Positions 18,849-26,370 of a stretch of DNA of 41,037 nt are shown piece by piece. This DNA is from Candidatus Gastranaerophilales bacterium (GTDB lineage Bacteria > Cyanobacteriota > Vampirovibrionia > Gastranaerophilales > Gastranaerophilaceae). Below the pieces are notes generated by a model. It did no database searches, was not told where the DNA came from, and saw nothing but the letters and a program-made list of their open reading frames with translations. The stretch spans positions 1-41,037 of the forward strand of contig CALURV010000012.1 of assembly GCA_944323285.1 (NCBI GenBank). The letters run 5' to 3'. A program made the position numbers and the translations under genes. How positions within the stretch are numbered: position 1 is the first letter of the stretch; every line of letters starts with the position of its first letter.

Positions 18849-19690
18849 TTTGCAAGTTCCATTCTTCTTTTTTCTTTTATAAGTTCATCGTAAATCCATT
18901 CAGGTACAAAATTTTTACCTAGAATTATATTTCCATTCATTGGATTTGGGGCATGAAAATCAGATCCGCCAGTAATAATCAAACCATATTTTTCAGCCAA
19001 AGTTGAAAAATATTCAATTATGGCAGGCGAATGTTTTCTGTGATATGCTTCAATACCTCTTAATCCAAAATTCATCATCTCTTTTGTAAGCTGATCAGCT
19101 ATATCAACGTCAAAGGGATGTGCGAAAACAGGAATTCCGCCGGCATCATAAATAACTTCTACAGCATCAAATGGAGTTACTGTTTTTCTTTGTACATAAA
19201 CATTTGATGAATCATTTATATATTTATTATAAGCTTCTATAACACTTGCCGTACCGCCTGCATTTGTTATTGCTTTAGCAATATGAGGTCTTCCTATACT
19301 TCCGCCTTGTGCAACTTGTTTTATTATACTTTCATAAGTTATTTTTATTCCTGCTTTTTTGGATAATAACGTTATTATTTCCTTTGTTTGTTTTACACGT
19401 GCTTGTTGTTGAAATTTTATTAACTTATGAAAATCATTATTTTTTAAGTCCATAAAATACCCAAGAATGTGTACTTCATATCCTTTATATATTGTATTAA
19501 TTTCAACACCGGGTATAATTTCAATAGACTTATCTTTTGCATATTCTTGAGCTAAATCGTAAGATAACACATTATCATGATCAGTAATAGCTATCGCACC
19601 AAGCCCTGCATCTATTGCGGTATCAACAATTTTTTCGGGTGAAAAAACGCCATCCGAATATGATGTGTGGATATGTAAATCGACTTTCAC
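18845..19690 (-). CDS. PHP-domain phosphoesterase (RNase AM / TrpH-like)
   Basis: A metal-dependent phosphoesterase of 281 residues. It opens with the PHP motif DLHIHTSYSDG, then AITDHDN, a conserved H in VHILGY, FAHPFDV and the late GGSDFHAP, which together form the trinuclear metal site. The insert after residue 60, and GRPHIAKAI, match the YciV/TrpH family, known to hydrolyse 3',5'-nucleoside bisphosphates and to trim RNA 5' ends. The GTG start has GAGGAA just before it, within the tail of ymdB four bases away. Position in an operon with RNase Y and YmdB fits a role in RNA decay or nucleotide recycling. Substrate is by family. Confidence 0.88.
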   Translation of the reverse strand: MKVDLHIHTSYSDGVFSPEKIVDTAIDAGLGAIAITDHDNVLSYDLAQEYAKDKSIEIIPGVEINTIYKGYEVHILGYFMDLKNNDFHKLIKFQQQARVKQTKEIITLLSKKAGIKITYESIIKQVAQGGSIGRPHIAKAITNAGGTASVIEAYNKYINDSSNVYVQRKTVTPFDAVEVIYDAGGIPVFAHPFDVDIADQLTKEMMNFGLRGIEAYHRKHSPAIIEYFSTLAEKYGLIITGGSDFHAPNPMNGNIILGKNFVPEWIYDELIKEKRRMELAK

Positions 19691-19694
19691 TTCC

Positions 19695-20519
19695 TCATCC
19701 TTTCATAATACTATTTTCCTCTTTAATTATTATTTCTTCATTAATTCTTTTTATTGCTCCTGCTTTTCCGCTAATAGTATCAACAGAGATAATAACTCCA
19801 TTAATTTGCGATTCTCCGGAAGCTGCGACATCTAATCTGTCAGGCATTGCACTTATTAATCTTTTAACGGATATTTCATAATCCATTCCAATGACACCAT
19901 TTTTATCACCGCAAAAGCCTACATCAGTTATATAAGCACAACAATCTTCATAAATTTTCTCATCTGCAGTTTGTACATGTGTATGCGTTCCTAAAACAGC
20001 TGTAACTCCATATTGTGCAAAATATTTCCCAATACAAATTTTTTCAGCACTGGCCTCAGCATGTATATCTATTACTACTATAGGCGTTTCTTTTTTTATT
20101 TCCTTTATAGCCTCTTCTAGCACATTCCAAGGGGATTCCACTAGTCCCATAAATGTCCTTCCAAGTACATTTATTACCCCTATTTTTACATCATCTTTTT
20201 CTATTATTCTATAGCCAACCCCAAGAGTCCCTTTTGGATAATTAATTGGTCTTATTAATCTGTCTGCCTCTTTTATATATTGAAATATTTCTCTTTTATC
20301 CCATATATGATTTCCTGAAGTAAAACAATCGATACCATAAGATAATAATTCATTATAATTTTTTTGGGTTAAACCAAAACCATGCGAAGCATTTTCAACA
20401 TTCGCAATTATAAAATCAGGTCTATTAGAGTTTATTGAAGCAATATATCTTCTAACAGCCTCTCTACCTGGTTTTCCGACTATATCGCCTAAGAACATTA
20501 TATCTATTTTATTTTTCAT
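19695..20519 (-). CDS. ymdB: YmdB-type metallophosphoesterase (2',3'-cyclic nucleotide phosphodiesterase)
   Basis: A 274-residue calcineurin-like phosphoesterase of the YmdB family (TIGR00282 type). Metal-binding motifs in order are FLGDIVGKPGR (1), ANVENASHGFG (2), SGNHIWDKRE (3), DIHAEASAEK (4) and GTHTHVQTAD (5), all intact. In Bacillus YmdB hydrolyses 2',3'-cyclic mononucleotides and influences biofilm and motility decisions; its gene lies directly downstream of rny there too. Here it starts six bases after the rny stop, preserving that linkage. There is no clear Shine-Dalgarno, so it may depend on coupling to rny translation. Its tail encodes the ribosome site of the next gene. Confidence 0.94.
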   Translation of the reverse strand: MKNKIDIMFLGDIVGKPGREAVRRYIASINSNRPDFIIANVENASHGFGLTQKNYNELLSYGIDCFTSGNHIWDKREIFQYIKEADRLIRPINYPKGTLGVGYRIIEKDDVKIGVINVLGRTFMGLVESPWNVLEEAIKEIKKETPIVVIDIHAEASAEKICIGKYFAQYGVTAVLGTHTHVQTADEKIYEDCCAYITDVGFCGDKNGVIGMDYEISVKRLISAMPDRLDVAASGESQINGVIISVDTISGKAGAIKRINEEIIIKEENSIMKG

Positions 20520-20525
20520 AATTGA

Positions 20526-22076
20526 TTACTTTGCGATTTCAGTAGTTCTGATTTCTCTAACAACAGTAACCCTTATTTGTCCGGGATAATCTAATTCTTC
20601 TTCTATTCGTCTTGCAATATCTCTTGCTAATCTAGCCGTAGTAACATCATCAAACTTTTCAGGTTGAACAATAACTCTTATCTCCCTACCTGCTTGAACA
20701 GCAAAAGATTGCTTTATACCTTCATAACTTAAAGCTATTTCTTCAAGTTTTTGCAATCTCTTAATATAGATTTCAAGAGTATCCCTTCTTGAACCGGGTC
20801 TTCCAGCAGAAACAGCATCAGCTAATTTCACCAATACCGCTTCAATCGTATTTGCAGTTACATCATCATGATGTGCTTCTATTGCATGAATAACTTCTTC
20901 TTTCTCTCCATATTTTCTTGCAAGTTCAACACCAAGTTCAATATGAGTACCTTCTTGAGTCTGGTCAACTGCTTTACCTATATCATGCAATAAACCTGCC
21001 CTTTTTGCTATCTTAACATTAGCACCTATTTCTGCAGCAATCATGCCTGCAATATGCCCAACTTCTAATGAATGCTGCAATACATTTTGTCCATAACTTG
21101 TTCTATAATATAATCTTCCTAAAGTCTTTATTAACTCTTTATTAAGGTTCATTATGCCCATTTCCATTGCAGCATTTTCACCTTCTTTTTTAATTTTTTG
21201 TTCAATTTCAACTCTGGCTTTTTCAACCATTTCTTCTATTCGAACAGGGTGTATTCTACCGTCTGCAACTAACTTTTCTAATGCAAGTTTTGCTATTTCT
21301 CTTCTAACAGGGTCAAAACAAGATAAAACAACTGCTTCAGGTGTATCATCTATAATTAAATCAACACCTGTAAGAGTTTCCAATGTTCTTATGTTTCTTC
21401 CTTCACGTCCTATTATTCTTCCTTTCATTTCATCAGACGGCAGACTTACAGAAGCAACAGTAGATTCTACAACTTGATCTATAACACATCTTTGCATAAC
21501 TGTTGTAAGTATCTCTCTTGCTTTTTCTTCTGAAACTTCTCTAATATGATTTTCATTTTCTCTTATAAGATTATTAGCTTCCTGCTGTAAATCTATTTTT
21601 AATTGTTCTAGTAACAAGTTTTTTGCTTCTTCAGATGAAAGACCTGAAATTCTTTCTAATTCTTGTATTTGCTTTTGAACTAATTCTGCAAGACAATCTT
21701 CTTTATCTAATACTTCATCCATTTTTTTCTGAAGTTCAGCTTCTTTATTTGAAATTTGAATTTCCTTATCTTCAAGAATTTCTTCACGCTTAGAAAGTTT
21801 GGTCTCGAGTCTTGATAGTTCTTGTCTTCTTTCTTTTGTTTCTTCCTGAAATTTTTCAATGTCTTTTTGAACAGCTTCTTTGGCAGCAATTAAAGCTTCT
21901 TTTTTATATAAGCTGCTCTTTTCTTCCATATTTTGTAATAACTCTGATTTTTCTTTTTGCTCTTTTTTAGAATCTCTCCATAATAACCAGCATGCTAAAA
22001 GTAGAACTGCAAAAAGTATAATTAAAGTATTAAAATCAATATTAATTTTCCTATACCTCGTTCTTCCTATGTACAC
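20526..22076 (-). CDS. rny: ribonuclease Y
   Basis: A membrane-anchored endoribonuclease that initiates mRNA decay. It has 516 residues: an N-terminal transmembrane helix (about 17-35), a long Glu/Lys coiled coil to about 190, a KH RNA-binding domain (about 205-270, with [11 protein letters not shown]) and an HD hydrolase domain with [10 protein letters not shown] near 363. The start used is GTG at 22074-22076, with no convincing ribosome site. The residues before the membrane helix ([12 protein letters not shown]) are unusual for the family, so initiation slightly downstream remains possible. It is the first gene of the operon rny-ymdB-PHP-pilin-like. Confidence 0.95.
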   Translation of the reverse strand: MYIGRTRYRKINIDFNTLIILFAVLLLACWLLWRDSKKEQKEKSELLQNMEEKSSLYKKEALIAAKEAVQKDIEKFQEETKERRQELSRLETKLSKREEILEDKEIQISNKEAELQKKMDEVLDKEDCLAELVQKQIQELERISGLSSEEAKNLLLEQLKIDLQQEANNLIRENENHIREVSEEKAREILTTVMQRCVIDQVVESTVASVSLPSDEMKGRIIGREGRNIRTLETLTGVDLIIDDTPEAVVLSCFDPVRREIAKLALEKLVADGRIHPVRIEEMVEKARVEIEQKIKKEGENAAMEMGIMNLNKELIKTLGRLYYRTSYGQNVLQHSLEVGHIAGMIAAEIGANVKIAKRAGLLHDIGKAVDQTQEGTHIELGVELARKYGEKEEVIHAIEAHHDDVTANTIEAVLVKLADAVSAGRPGSRRDTLEIYIKRLQKLEEIALSYEGIKQSFAVQAGREIRVIVQPEKFDDVTTARLARDIARRIEEELDYPGQIRVTVVREIRTTEIAK

Positions 22077-22252
22077 TACTAAATAATAATGTACTTTTAC
22101 TTATTTATATATACTAAAATAGTTTATTATTTGCTCATTTTAATTATAAATTTTTACTATTACTTATAGTAGTAATAATATCATAATTTAAAGCATTTTA
22201 ACAACTTTTTTATTTTTTATGAATTTTATTTTAAAAAATTTATTTTTTTTTC

Positions 22253-22281
22253 TTTACATAATTTTTTTTTTATATTATATT
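22253..22281 (+). promoter_or_regulatory. promoter of tRNA-Leu
   Basis: TTTACA (22253-22258), a 17-base spacer and TATATT (22276-22281), about 14 bases before the tRNA. Confidence 0.55.
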
Positions 22282-22294
22282 ACATTTTGAACAA

Positions 22295-22380
22295 GCCTTG
22301 GTGGCGGAAGTGGTAGACGCGTTGGACTTAAAATCCAATTGGGGTCAAACCCAGTGCCGGTTCAAGTCCGGCCCAAGGCA
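22295..22380 (+). tRNA. tRNA-Leu (TAA)
   Basis: The acceptor GCCTTGG (22295-22301) pairs with CCAAGGC (22373-22379). The anticodon loop CTTAAAA gives TAA. A long variable arm (TGGGGTCAAACCCAG region) is typical of class II tRNA-Leu, and the T arm is GCCGG-TTCAAGT-CCGGC. CCA is not encoded. Its last 15 bases recur at 22539-22553. Confidence 0.96.
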
Positions 22381-22415
22381 AATTTTTAAGACTCCTTTCG
22401 GAGTCTTTTTTATTA
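22366..22415 (+). repeat. 50-bp direct repeat, left copy (tRNA 3' end plus terminator)
   Basis: Spans the last 15 bases of tRNA-Leu, a spacer and the terminator. It recurs at 22539-22588 with two mismatches. The pair resembles the att duplication left by integration at a tRNA 3' end. Confidence 0.85.
22388..22412 (+). terminator. intrinsic terminator of tRNA-Leu (first copy)
   Basis: Stem AAGACTCC/GGAGTCTT with loop TTTC and a T6 tail, 8 bases after the tRNA. Confidence 0.85.
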
Positions 22416-22538
22416 TCCGGACGCAGAACCCACAAAACGAAGTTTTGTAACCGGTTCAGCGCGAGTGAGCAGAGGCTGAAATGGCGGAGGCGTTGAGCCT
22501 TCGACATGCAATGCCGTTTATCGCGAACGAGCAAGATG
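22416..22538. mobile_element. GC-rich 123-bp insert between duplicated tRNA ends
   Basis: By hand count about 54% G+C against a background near 30%. It contains a perfect small hairpin ACAAAAC-GAA-GTTTTGT. A block TGGCGGA at 22482-22488 lies at roughly the same distance from the repeated tRNA end as in the real tRNA-Leu, so part of it may be a scrambled tRNA pseudogene. No integrase or long reading frame is present. It is either a very short non-autonomous element or the scar of a larger one; this is inference from the flanking duplication. Confidence 0.5.
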
Positions 22539-22588
22539 GTCCGGCCCAAGGCAAATATTTAAGACTCCTTTTGGAGTCTTTTTTATTA
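22539..22588 (+). repeat. 50-bp direct repeat, right copy
   Basis: GTCCGGCCCAAGGCA followed by the second terminator (stem 22561-22568 with 22573-22580, loop TTTT, T6 tail). It matches 22366-22415 except at one spacer base and one loop base. Confidence 0.85.
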
Positions 22589-22613
22589 AACAACTCAATT
22601 AATTTTAAAAATG

Positions 22614-23015
22614 TTATATTTTAATAAAATTCTCAAAAATTTTTATACCATTTTCTGTTAATATAGCTTCAGGATGAAATTGAACTCCATATATTTTTTT
22701 ATTTCTTACTTTTATTGCCATAGGTATATTATCAACTGTTTTTGCCTTAAGCTCTATAGGTTCTTTAATATCTGAAACCATAAGTGAATGATATCTTGTT
22801 GCTTCAAAACCTTGAGATAATCCATTGAAAAGCTCAAATTTTTCCTCAAAATATATCTTGGAGTTTTTCCCATGACAAGGTTCTTCCAGTTTTATAATCT
22901 TTGCTTTATAATATTCAGCAATACATTGCATACCAAGACAAACACCAAGAATCGGACATAAATCCTTATAGAAATCTATAATTTTCATTGTTACACCCGA
23001 GTTAGAAGGATTACC
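22614..23015 (-). pseudogene. pabA: pabA/trpG-type glutamine amidotransferase, N-terminus deleted
   Basis: The remaining frame encodes the C-terminal two thirds of a class I glutamine amidotransferase. An ATG gives 124 residues (22614-22988), against about 187 for the family. The nucleophile motif GVCLGMQ, HGK, ATRYHSLMV and the His-x-Glu dyad GVQFHPE are intact. Reading the same frame upstream of the ATG adds GNPSNSGVT, which is the usual continuation of the PGPG oxyanion motif of PabA/TrpG. Everything before that (NYDSFTYN and the first SPGP) is gone, and a TAA closes the frame near 23024. The upstream sequence belongs instead to pabB, so a deletion has fused the two genes out of frame. The product probably cannot form a normal amidase site. 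Confidence 0.85.
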
Positions 23016-23956
23016 CCACCCGAATTATAAATATATTTATTTTTGACTTTTTGTATAATTCTAATGGGAACACTAAATTCTGTAATATTGGGTGATAAAA
23101 AACCTATGGCACCACAATAAATGTTTCTGTTAAAAGGTTCAAGTTCTTTTATTATTTTCATTGTTGAGATTTTAGGTGCACCCGTAATTGAACCAAAAGG
23201 GAAAATAGCTTTGAATATATCATATAAATTTATTCCTTCACACAATTCAGACGAAATTTCTGAAGTCATCTGAAATAGTGTTCTGTGTTCTTCTATTTCA
23301 AATAACTTATCAACTTTTACACTTCCCGGTTTTGAAATTCTGCCTAAATCATTTCTAAGTAAATCAACAATCATAATATTTTCAGCACGATTTTTAATGT
23401 CATAATATAGAAAATCCTTATTTTTATCATCTTCTTCTTTTGTCTTTCCCCTTTCAATTGTACCTTTCATTGGTTTTGTCAGAATTTTATTGTCTTTAAG
23501 TCTAAAAAACAGCTCAGGAGAAAATGATAATAATGTATGCTTTTTATTTTGAATAAATACATTATATGGAGTTGTTTGTCTCTCCAATAATTTTTGATAT
23601 AGTTCAAATTCATTTAGATTTGTTTCTATTTTGTTTGGGTAGGTATAGTTTACTTCATAAGTTATACCTTGAGCGATATATTCTTTTATTTTCTTTATTG
23701 CTTCAAAATAATTTTCTTTGTTTATTAAGGGAGTTATTATAGTACCAAATGGTTTCGTGATTTTTTGAGGAATAAATTTTTCAAAATCTTGATAAACTTC
23801 AAAATATAATTCGTTGAAATCATAGTTTATATAACCTAATAGATAATATTGTTTTTTAAGTTCTTCTGTTTTGTCAAAGGCGAACTTTATTTCTTCATCT
23901 TTAGCTTCTATGATTTCTATAGGATTTTTAAAAAATTTGTTTGAATATATGGACAT
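22991..23956 (-). CDS. pabB: aminodeoxychorismate synthase component I, C-terminally truncated
   Basis: Belongs to the chorismate-binding family and would turn chorismate plus ammonia into 4-amino-4-deoxychorismate for folate. The motif KPMKGT carries the Lys used by PabB rather than the Ala typical of TrpE. LLRNDLGRIS, EEHRTLFQMTSEI and FPFGSITGAPKISTMKII are all present. The family normally ends with a GGGIVxDSxPExEW-type helix of about 30 residues. Here the frame runs to YNSGG and then reads VILLTRV and stops at the deletion junction with pabA. Loss of that segment removes part of the active-site floor, so activity is doubtful. It starts three bases after pnuC. At 321 residues it lacks the N-terminal extension of longer PabB proteins. 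Confidence 0.85.
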   Translation of the reverse strand: MSIYSNKFFKNPIEIIEAKDEEIKFAFDKTEELKKQYYLLGYINYDFNELYFEVYQDFEKFIPQKITKPFGTIITPLINKENYFEAIKKIKEYIAQGITYEVNYTYPNKIETNLNEFELYQKLLERQTTPYNVFIQNKKHTLLSFSPELFFRLKDNKILTKPMKGTIERGKTKEEDDKNKDFLYYDIKNRAENIMIVDLLRNDLGRISKPGSVKVDKLFEIEEHRTLFQMTSEISSELCEGINLYDIFKAIFPFGSITGAPKISTMKIIKELEPFNRNIYCGAIGFLSPNITEFSVPIRIIQKVKNKYIYNSGGVILLTRV

Positions 23957-23959
23957 AAA

Positions 23960-24658
23960 TTAATTATATAATGTTTTTTTCATATCTTTCTTCCAAGCTT
24001 GTAAAAAATATATAGATAGAATTAAATATACAAGCCACATAATAATAGTTGCAAAACAATTAGAACCATTAATATATGCAAAAATCCACATTATTAAAGA
24101 TATAAGATTAACAAAAAACCATATATACCATTGTTCAATACATCTTTTTACTGTTAGAATTTGACCAAAAATTGAGAATATTGTAGCCATAGCATCTAAA
24201 TATGGATTAAAATCTCCCATTAATCTTAAAACGAATGAAACAATAACAGATATTAATATCATTAATGTAAAATATATAAATCTTTCCTTATTATTAAGTT
24301 TCGTTTTTATAATTTCTCTTACATCTTTTTTTAAATGTTTTTTCCATTTAAAAATTCCTATTATCTCCATAGGAAGATAATAAAGCATATATAATACAAG
24401 ATTGCCGTAAAATTCGTTTATAAAGGCTAAATATGAATAGCAAAAAGTTCCTATCATACCTATAAAATAACAAGAAACCCTTCCTTTTCCTGCAAGAATA
24501 GTATAGCTAACTCCACAAACAGCAGAAACCAGAGCTATTTTATTATCTTTAATAATTATTGAAGTAATAATTATTACTAAAATTATCAACGGAAATAAAA
24601 AGCGTTCATACTTCTCAAAATTTTTAAATTCTTCTTTTATCAACTCAATTAGTTTCAT
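23960..24658 (-). CDS. pnuC: PnuC-type nicotinamide riboside (vitamin) transporter
   Basis: An integral membrane protein of 232 residues with about seven hydrophobic segments. The family feature EQWYIWFFVNLISLIMW near 175-192 matches the WxxW-x3-N substrate-site block of PnuC transporters, which take up nicotinamide riboside by facilitated diffusion. Relatives PnuT and PnuX carry thiamine and riboflavin, so the vitamin is not certain. It is the first gene of the operon pnuC-pabB-pabA'. TATAAT at 24666-24671 is so close to the ATG that the mRNA is probably leaderless. No riboswitch fits in the 73-base gap to the divergent gene. With nadE in the same window, nicotinamide riboside is the favoured substrate. 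Confidence 0.85.
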   Translation of the reverse strand: MKLIELIKEEFKNFEKYERFLFPLIILVIIITSIIIKDNKIALVSAVCGVSYTILAGKGRVSCYFIGMIGTFCYSYLAFINEFYGNLVLYMLYYLPMEIIGIFKWKKHLKKDVREIIKTKLNNKERFIYFTLMILISVIVSFVLRLMGDFNPYLDAMATIFSIFGQILTVKRCIEQWYIWFFVNLISLIMWIFAYINGSNCFATIIMWLVYLILSIYFLQAWKKDMKKTLYN

Positions 24659-24731
24659 AGAAAAAATTATAAAATAAAATAAAATTTAATAAATTATTTA
24701 AATTCTCTTGTGTTTGTTGTCTGCTGTTATT

Positions 24732-25892
24732 ATGAAAATAAGCAATAACCCTAATTTAAATAAACAAACCTATAAAGGATTATGGAATAACAAAGCTGTT
24801 CTAAAAGGGTTAGAAACAATTTCGGAACACTCTACAAGTTTTATTGCAGCTACAACTTTGGCAATGTCAGCAGGTGTAAGACCTGTTGCAATAGCGTTAA
24901 CTCCTAATACAGATAAGAAAACAAAACAATATGCAACCACAAATGCTATAGCATCAGGATTAATTAAATTTGCCCTTGTTGAAGCAATAGCTATTCCTAT
25001 AGAAAATGCTGTAAAGAAAATTGATAAAACTCCTGACAAGTATTTAACACCAAAAACAATCGAAACCTTAAAAGGCAGTGCAAAAAATCTAACTCAATCA
25101 AAAGATTATAAATTTATAACACAAGTATTAAAACAATGTTCAGGTTTAATTAGTGCTTTACCAAAAGCTATGTTAACCGTTGCATTAATTCCTGTTATAA
25201 TGAATTTCCTTTTCAATAAAAATAAAAAAAACACAAAAAAACAAAAATCTGCAACATTTTCTTCTTCCCAACATACATCTTTTTCAAAATACAACTCAAG
25301 TAAAAATAATTACATGACTTCCTATATTTATAAAGAAACCTTTACTGAAAATCTAAATAAAAGTTCAGATACTAATCCTTTTAACAAAAACAAAGCATTC
25401 TCTCCTTCTTTTAAAGGTGGTTTGTCTGATACAATTGCAAGAGGAATTGGCAGTTTGCTTAATAAAAATCAAATTCAAAATATTGCAAAAAAATTTAGCA
25501 GATGGGATTCTGATATTACTAAAAATATTTCAATTGCTACAGATTTATTATTAACTGCTTCTTTTATTCATCAAACAAATAAAAGTAAAAAAATCGACCC
25601 TGATAAAAAGAAACCTCTTATTTATAATAATCTTATTTCTACAGGAATTACATTAACAGGCGGATATTTTATAGACTCTGCAATAAAAAACAATACTCAA
25701 AAATTTATTGATAAATTTATTAAAATAAATAAAGACAACCCTAAACTCAACAAATATATAGAAGGTATAAATATTTTAAGACCAACTATAATTTTGGCAG
25801 CTTTATATTATGGAATTATGCCTGTAATATCTACATATCTGTCAGATAAAATTGATAAATCTCAACAAACTAAAATTAACTCTTCAAAATAA
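24732..25892 (+). CDS. lineage-specific membrane-associated protein with internal duplication
   Basis: 386 residues from MKISNNPNLN; an ATG 24 bases earlier is less likely, and neither has a Shine-Dalgarno. I do not recognise an enzyme fold. The protein has two halves of similar design, each with hydrophobic helical segments and joined by a Ser/Lys/Asn-rich linker (about 180-235) containing PSFKGG. In each half a GLIKFALVEAIAIPIENAV / GITLTGGYFIDSAIKN type helix is followed about 70 residues later by LIPVIMNFLF / YGIMPVISTYLS. Such Asn/Lys-rich proteins with FKG motifs recur in Gastranaerophilales by my recollection. Function unknown. It is convergent with the arsR gene, with a gap of only 7 bases. 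Confidence 0.75.
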   Translation: MKISNNPNLNKQTYKGLWNNKAVLKGLETISEHSTSFIAATTLAMSAGVRPVAIALTPNTDKKTKQYATTNAIASGLIKFALVEAIAIPIENAVKKIDKTPDKYLTPKTIETLKGSAKNLTQSKDYKFITQVLKQCSGLISALPKAMLTVALIPVIMNFLFNKNKKNTKKQKSATFSSSQHTSFSKYNSSKNNYMTSYIYKETFTENLNKSSDTNPFNKNKAFSPSFKGGLSDTIARGIGSLLNKNQIQNIAKKFSRWDSDITKNISIATDLLLTASFIHQTNKSKKIDPDKKKPLIYNNLISTGITLTGGYFIDSAIKNNTQKFIDKFIKINKDNPKLNKYIEGINILRPTIILAALYYGIMPVISTYLSDKIDKSQQTKINSSK

Positions 25893-25899
25893 ACAATAT

Positions 25900-26181
25900 T
25901 TATTCTGAAAGTTGTTTTAAAATTTTTATTACCTTTGGATTTTCAACTTTATAACATATCTGATTCCCATTACGGTGGCTTGTTAAAACTTTTGCATTTT
26001 TTAAAATCAATAAATGCTGAGATACTGTAGGCTGCGATATCCCTAAACACTCACTCATTCTATTTACATTACATTCTGATTTAAACATCAAATTATAGGC
26101 TATTGTAAGTCTTGTCGGGTGTGCCAATGCTTTAAAAATTAATGTATATTCTTCTATATCAATATTATCATCATTAATCAT
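25900..26181 (-). CDS. ArsR/SmtB-family transcriptional repressor
   Basis: A winged-helix DNA-binding protein of 93 residues from the ATG at 26179-26181. An upstream TTG at 26197 would add six residues but lies inside the operator and before the predicted transcript start. Family features are FKALAHPTRLTIAYNLM, CNVNRMSECLGISQPTVSQHLLILKNAKVL (the recognition helix) and the wing HRNGNQICYKV. There is a Cys in the segment where ArsR carries its CxC metal ligands, but only one, so the inducer is unclear. It is divergent from the QueD-like gene. Two copies of the palindrome ATATTCGAATAT sit in the shared region, one within each promoter, so it probably represses both itself and its neighbour. Confidence 0.9.
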   Translation of the reverse strand: MINDDNIDIEEYTLIFKALAHPTRLTIAYNLMFKSECNVNRMSECLGISQPTVSQHLLILKNAKVLTSHRNGNQICYKVENPKVIKILKQLSE

Positions 26182-26187
26182 ACTATT

Positions 26188-26216
26188 AAAATATTCCAAT
26201 ATTCGAATATTGTCAA
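26188..26216 (-). promoter_or_regulatory. arsR promoter with embedded operator O1
   Basis: On the minus strand TTGACA (26211-26216), a 17-base spacer and TATTTT (26188-26193). The perfect 16-base palindrome CAATATTCGAATATTG (26197-26212) fills the spacer. The expected transcript start falls on the ATG at 26181, so the mRNA would be leaderless. Confidence 0.7.
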
Positions 26217-26231
26217 ACTTTACTTTTAGTC

Positions 26232-26282
26232 TTGACTATCATTAATAATTTTGTTAATATAAATATTCTAATATTCGAATAT
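26232..26282 (+). promoter_or_regulatory. promoter of the QueD-like gene with operator O2
   Basis: TTGACT (26232-26237), a 17-base spacer and TAATAT (26255-26260). The palindrome ATATTCGAATAT (26271-26282) lies just after the expected start of transcription, and its centre is 72 bases from that of O1. Repressor bound here would block early elongation or open complex formation. Confidence 0.68.
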
Positions 26283-26370
26283 ATTAAATTTCTTTCATTT
26301 TTTTCAGAAAAACAATGTTAATTTATATTTAACCTCATTACAACATACTAAAATAAAAAAGGAGAAAATT

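Noticed and set aside
21154-21477. Plus-strand frame opposite rny, and similar long frames opposite glyQ, ftsZ, gap and cheA
   Set aside because: They are shadows of strongly conserved genes on the other strand, without ribosome sites or recognisable domains.
22328-22549. 73-residue minus-strand frame across tRNA-Leu and the GC-rich insert
   Set aside because: It runs antisense through the tRNA and terminator, and its composition follows the insert rather than any protein pattern. There is no ribosome site.
22614-22988. Intact short glutamine amidotransferase
   Set aside because: The same frame upstream contains the continuation of the PGPG motif, and the N-terminal half is replaced by pabB sequence, so it is a truncated gene.
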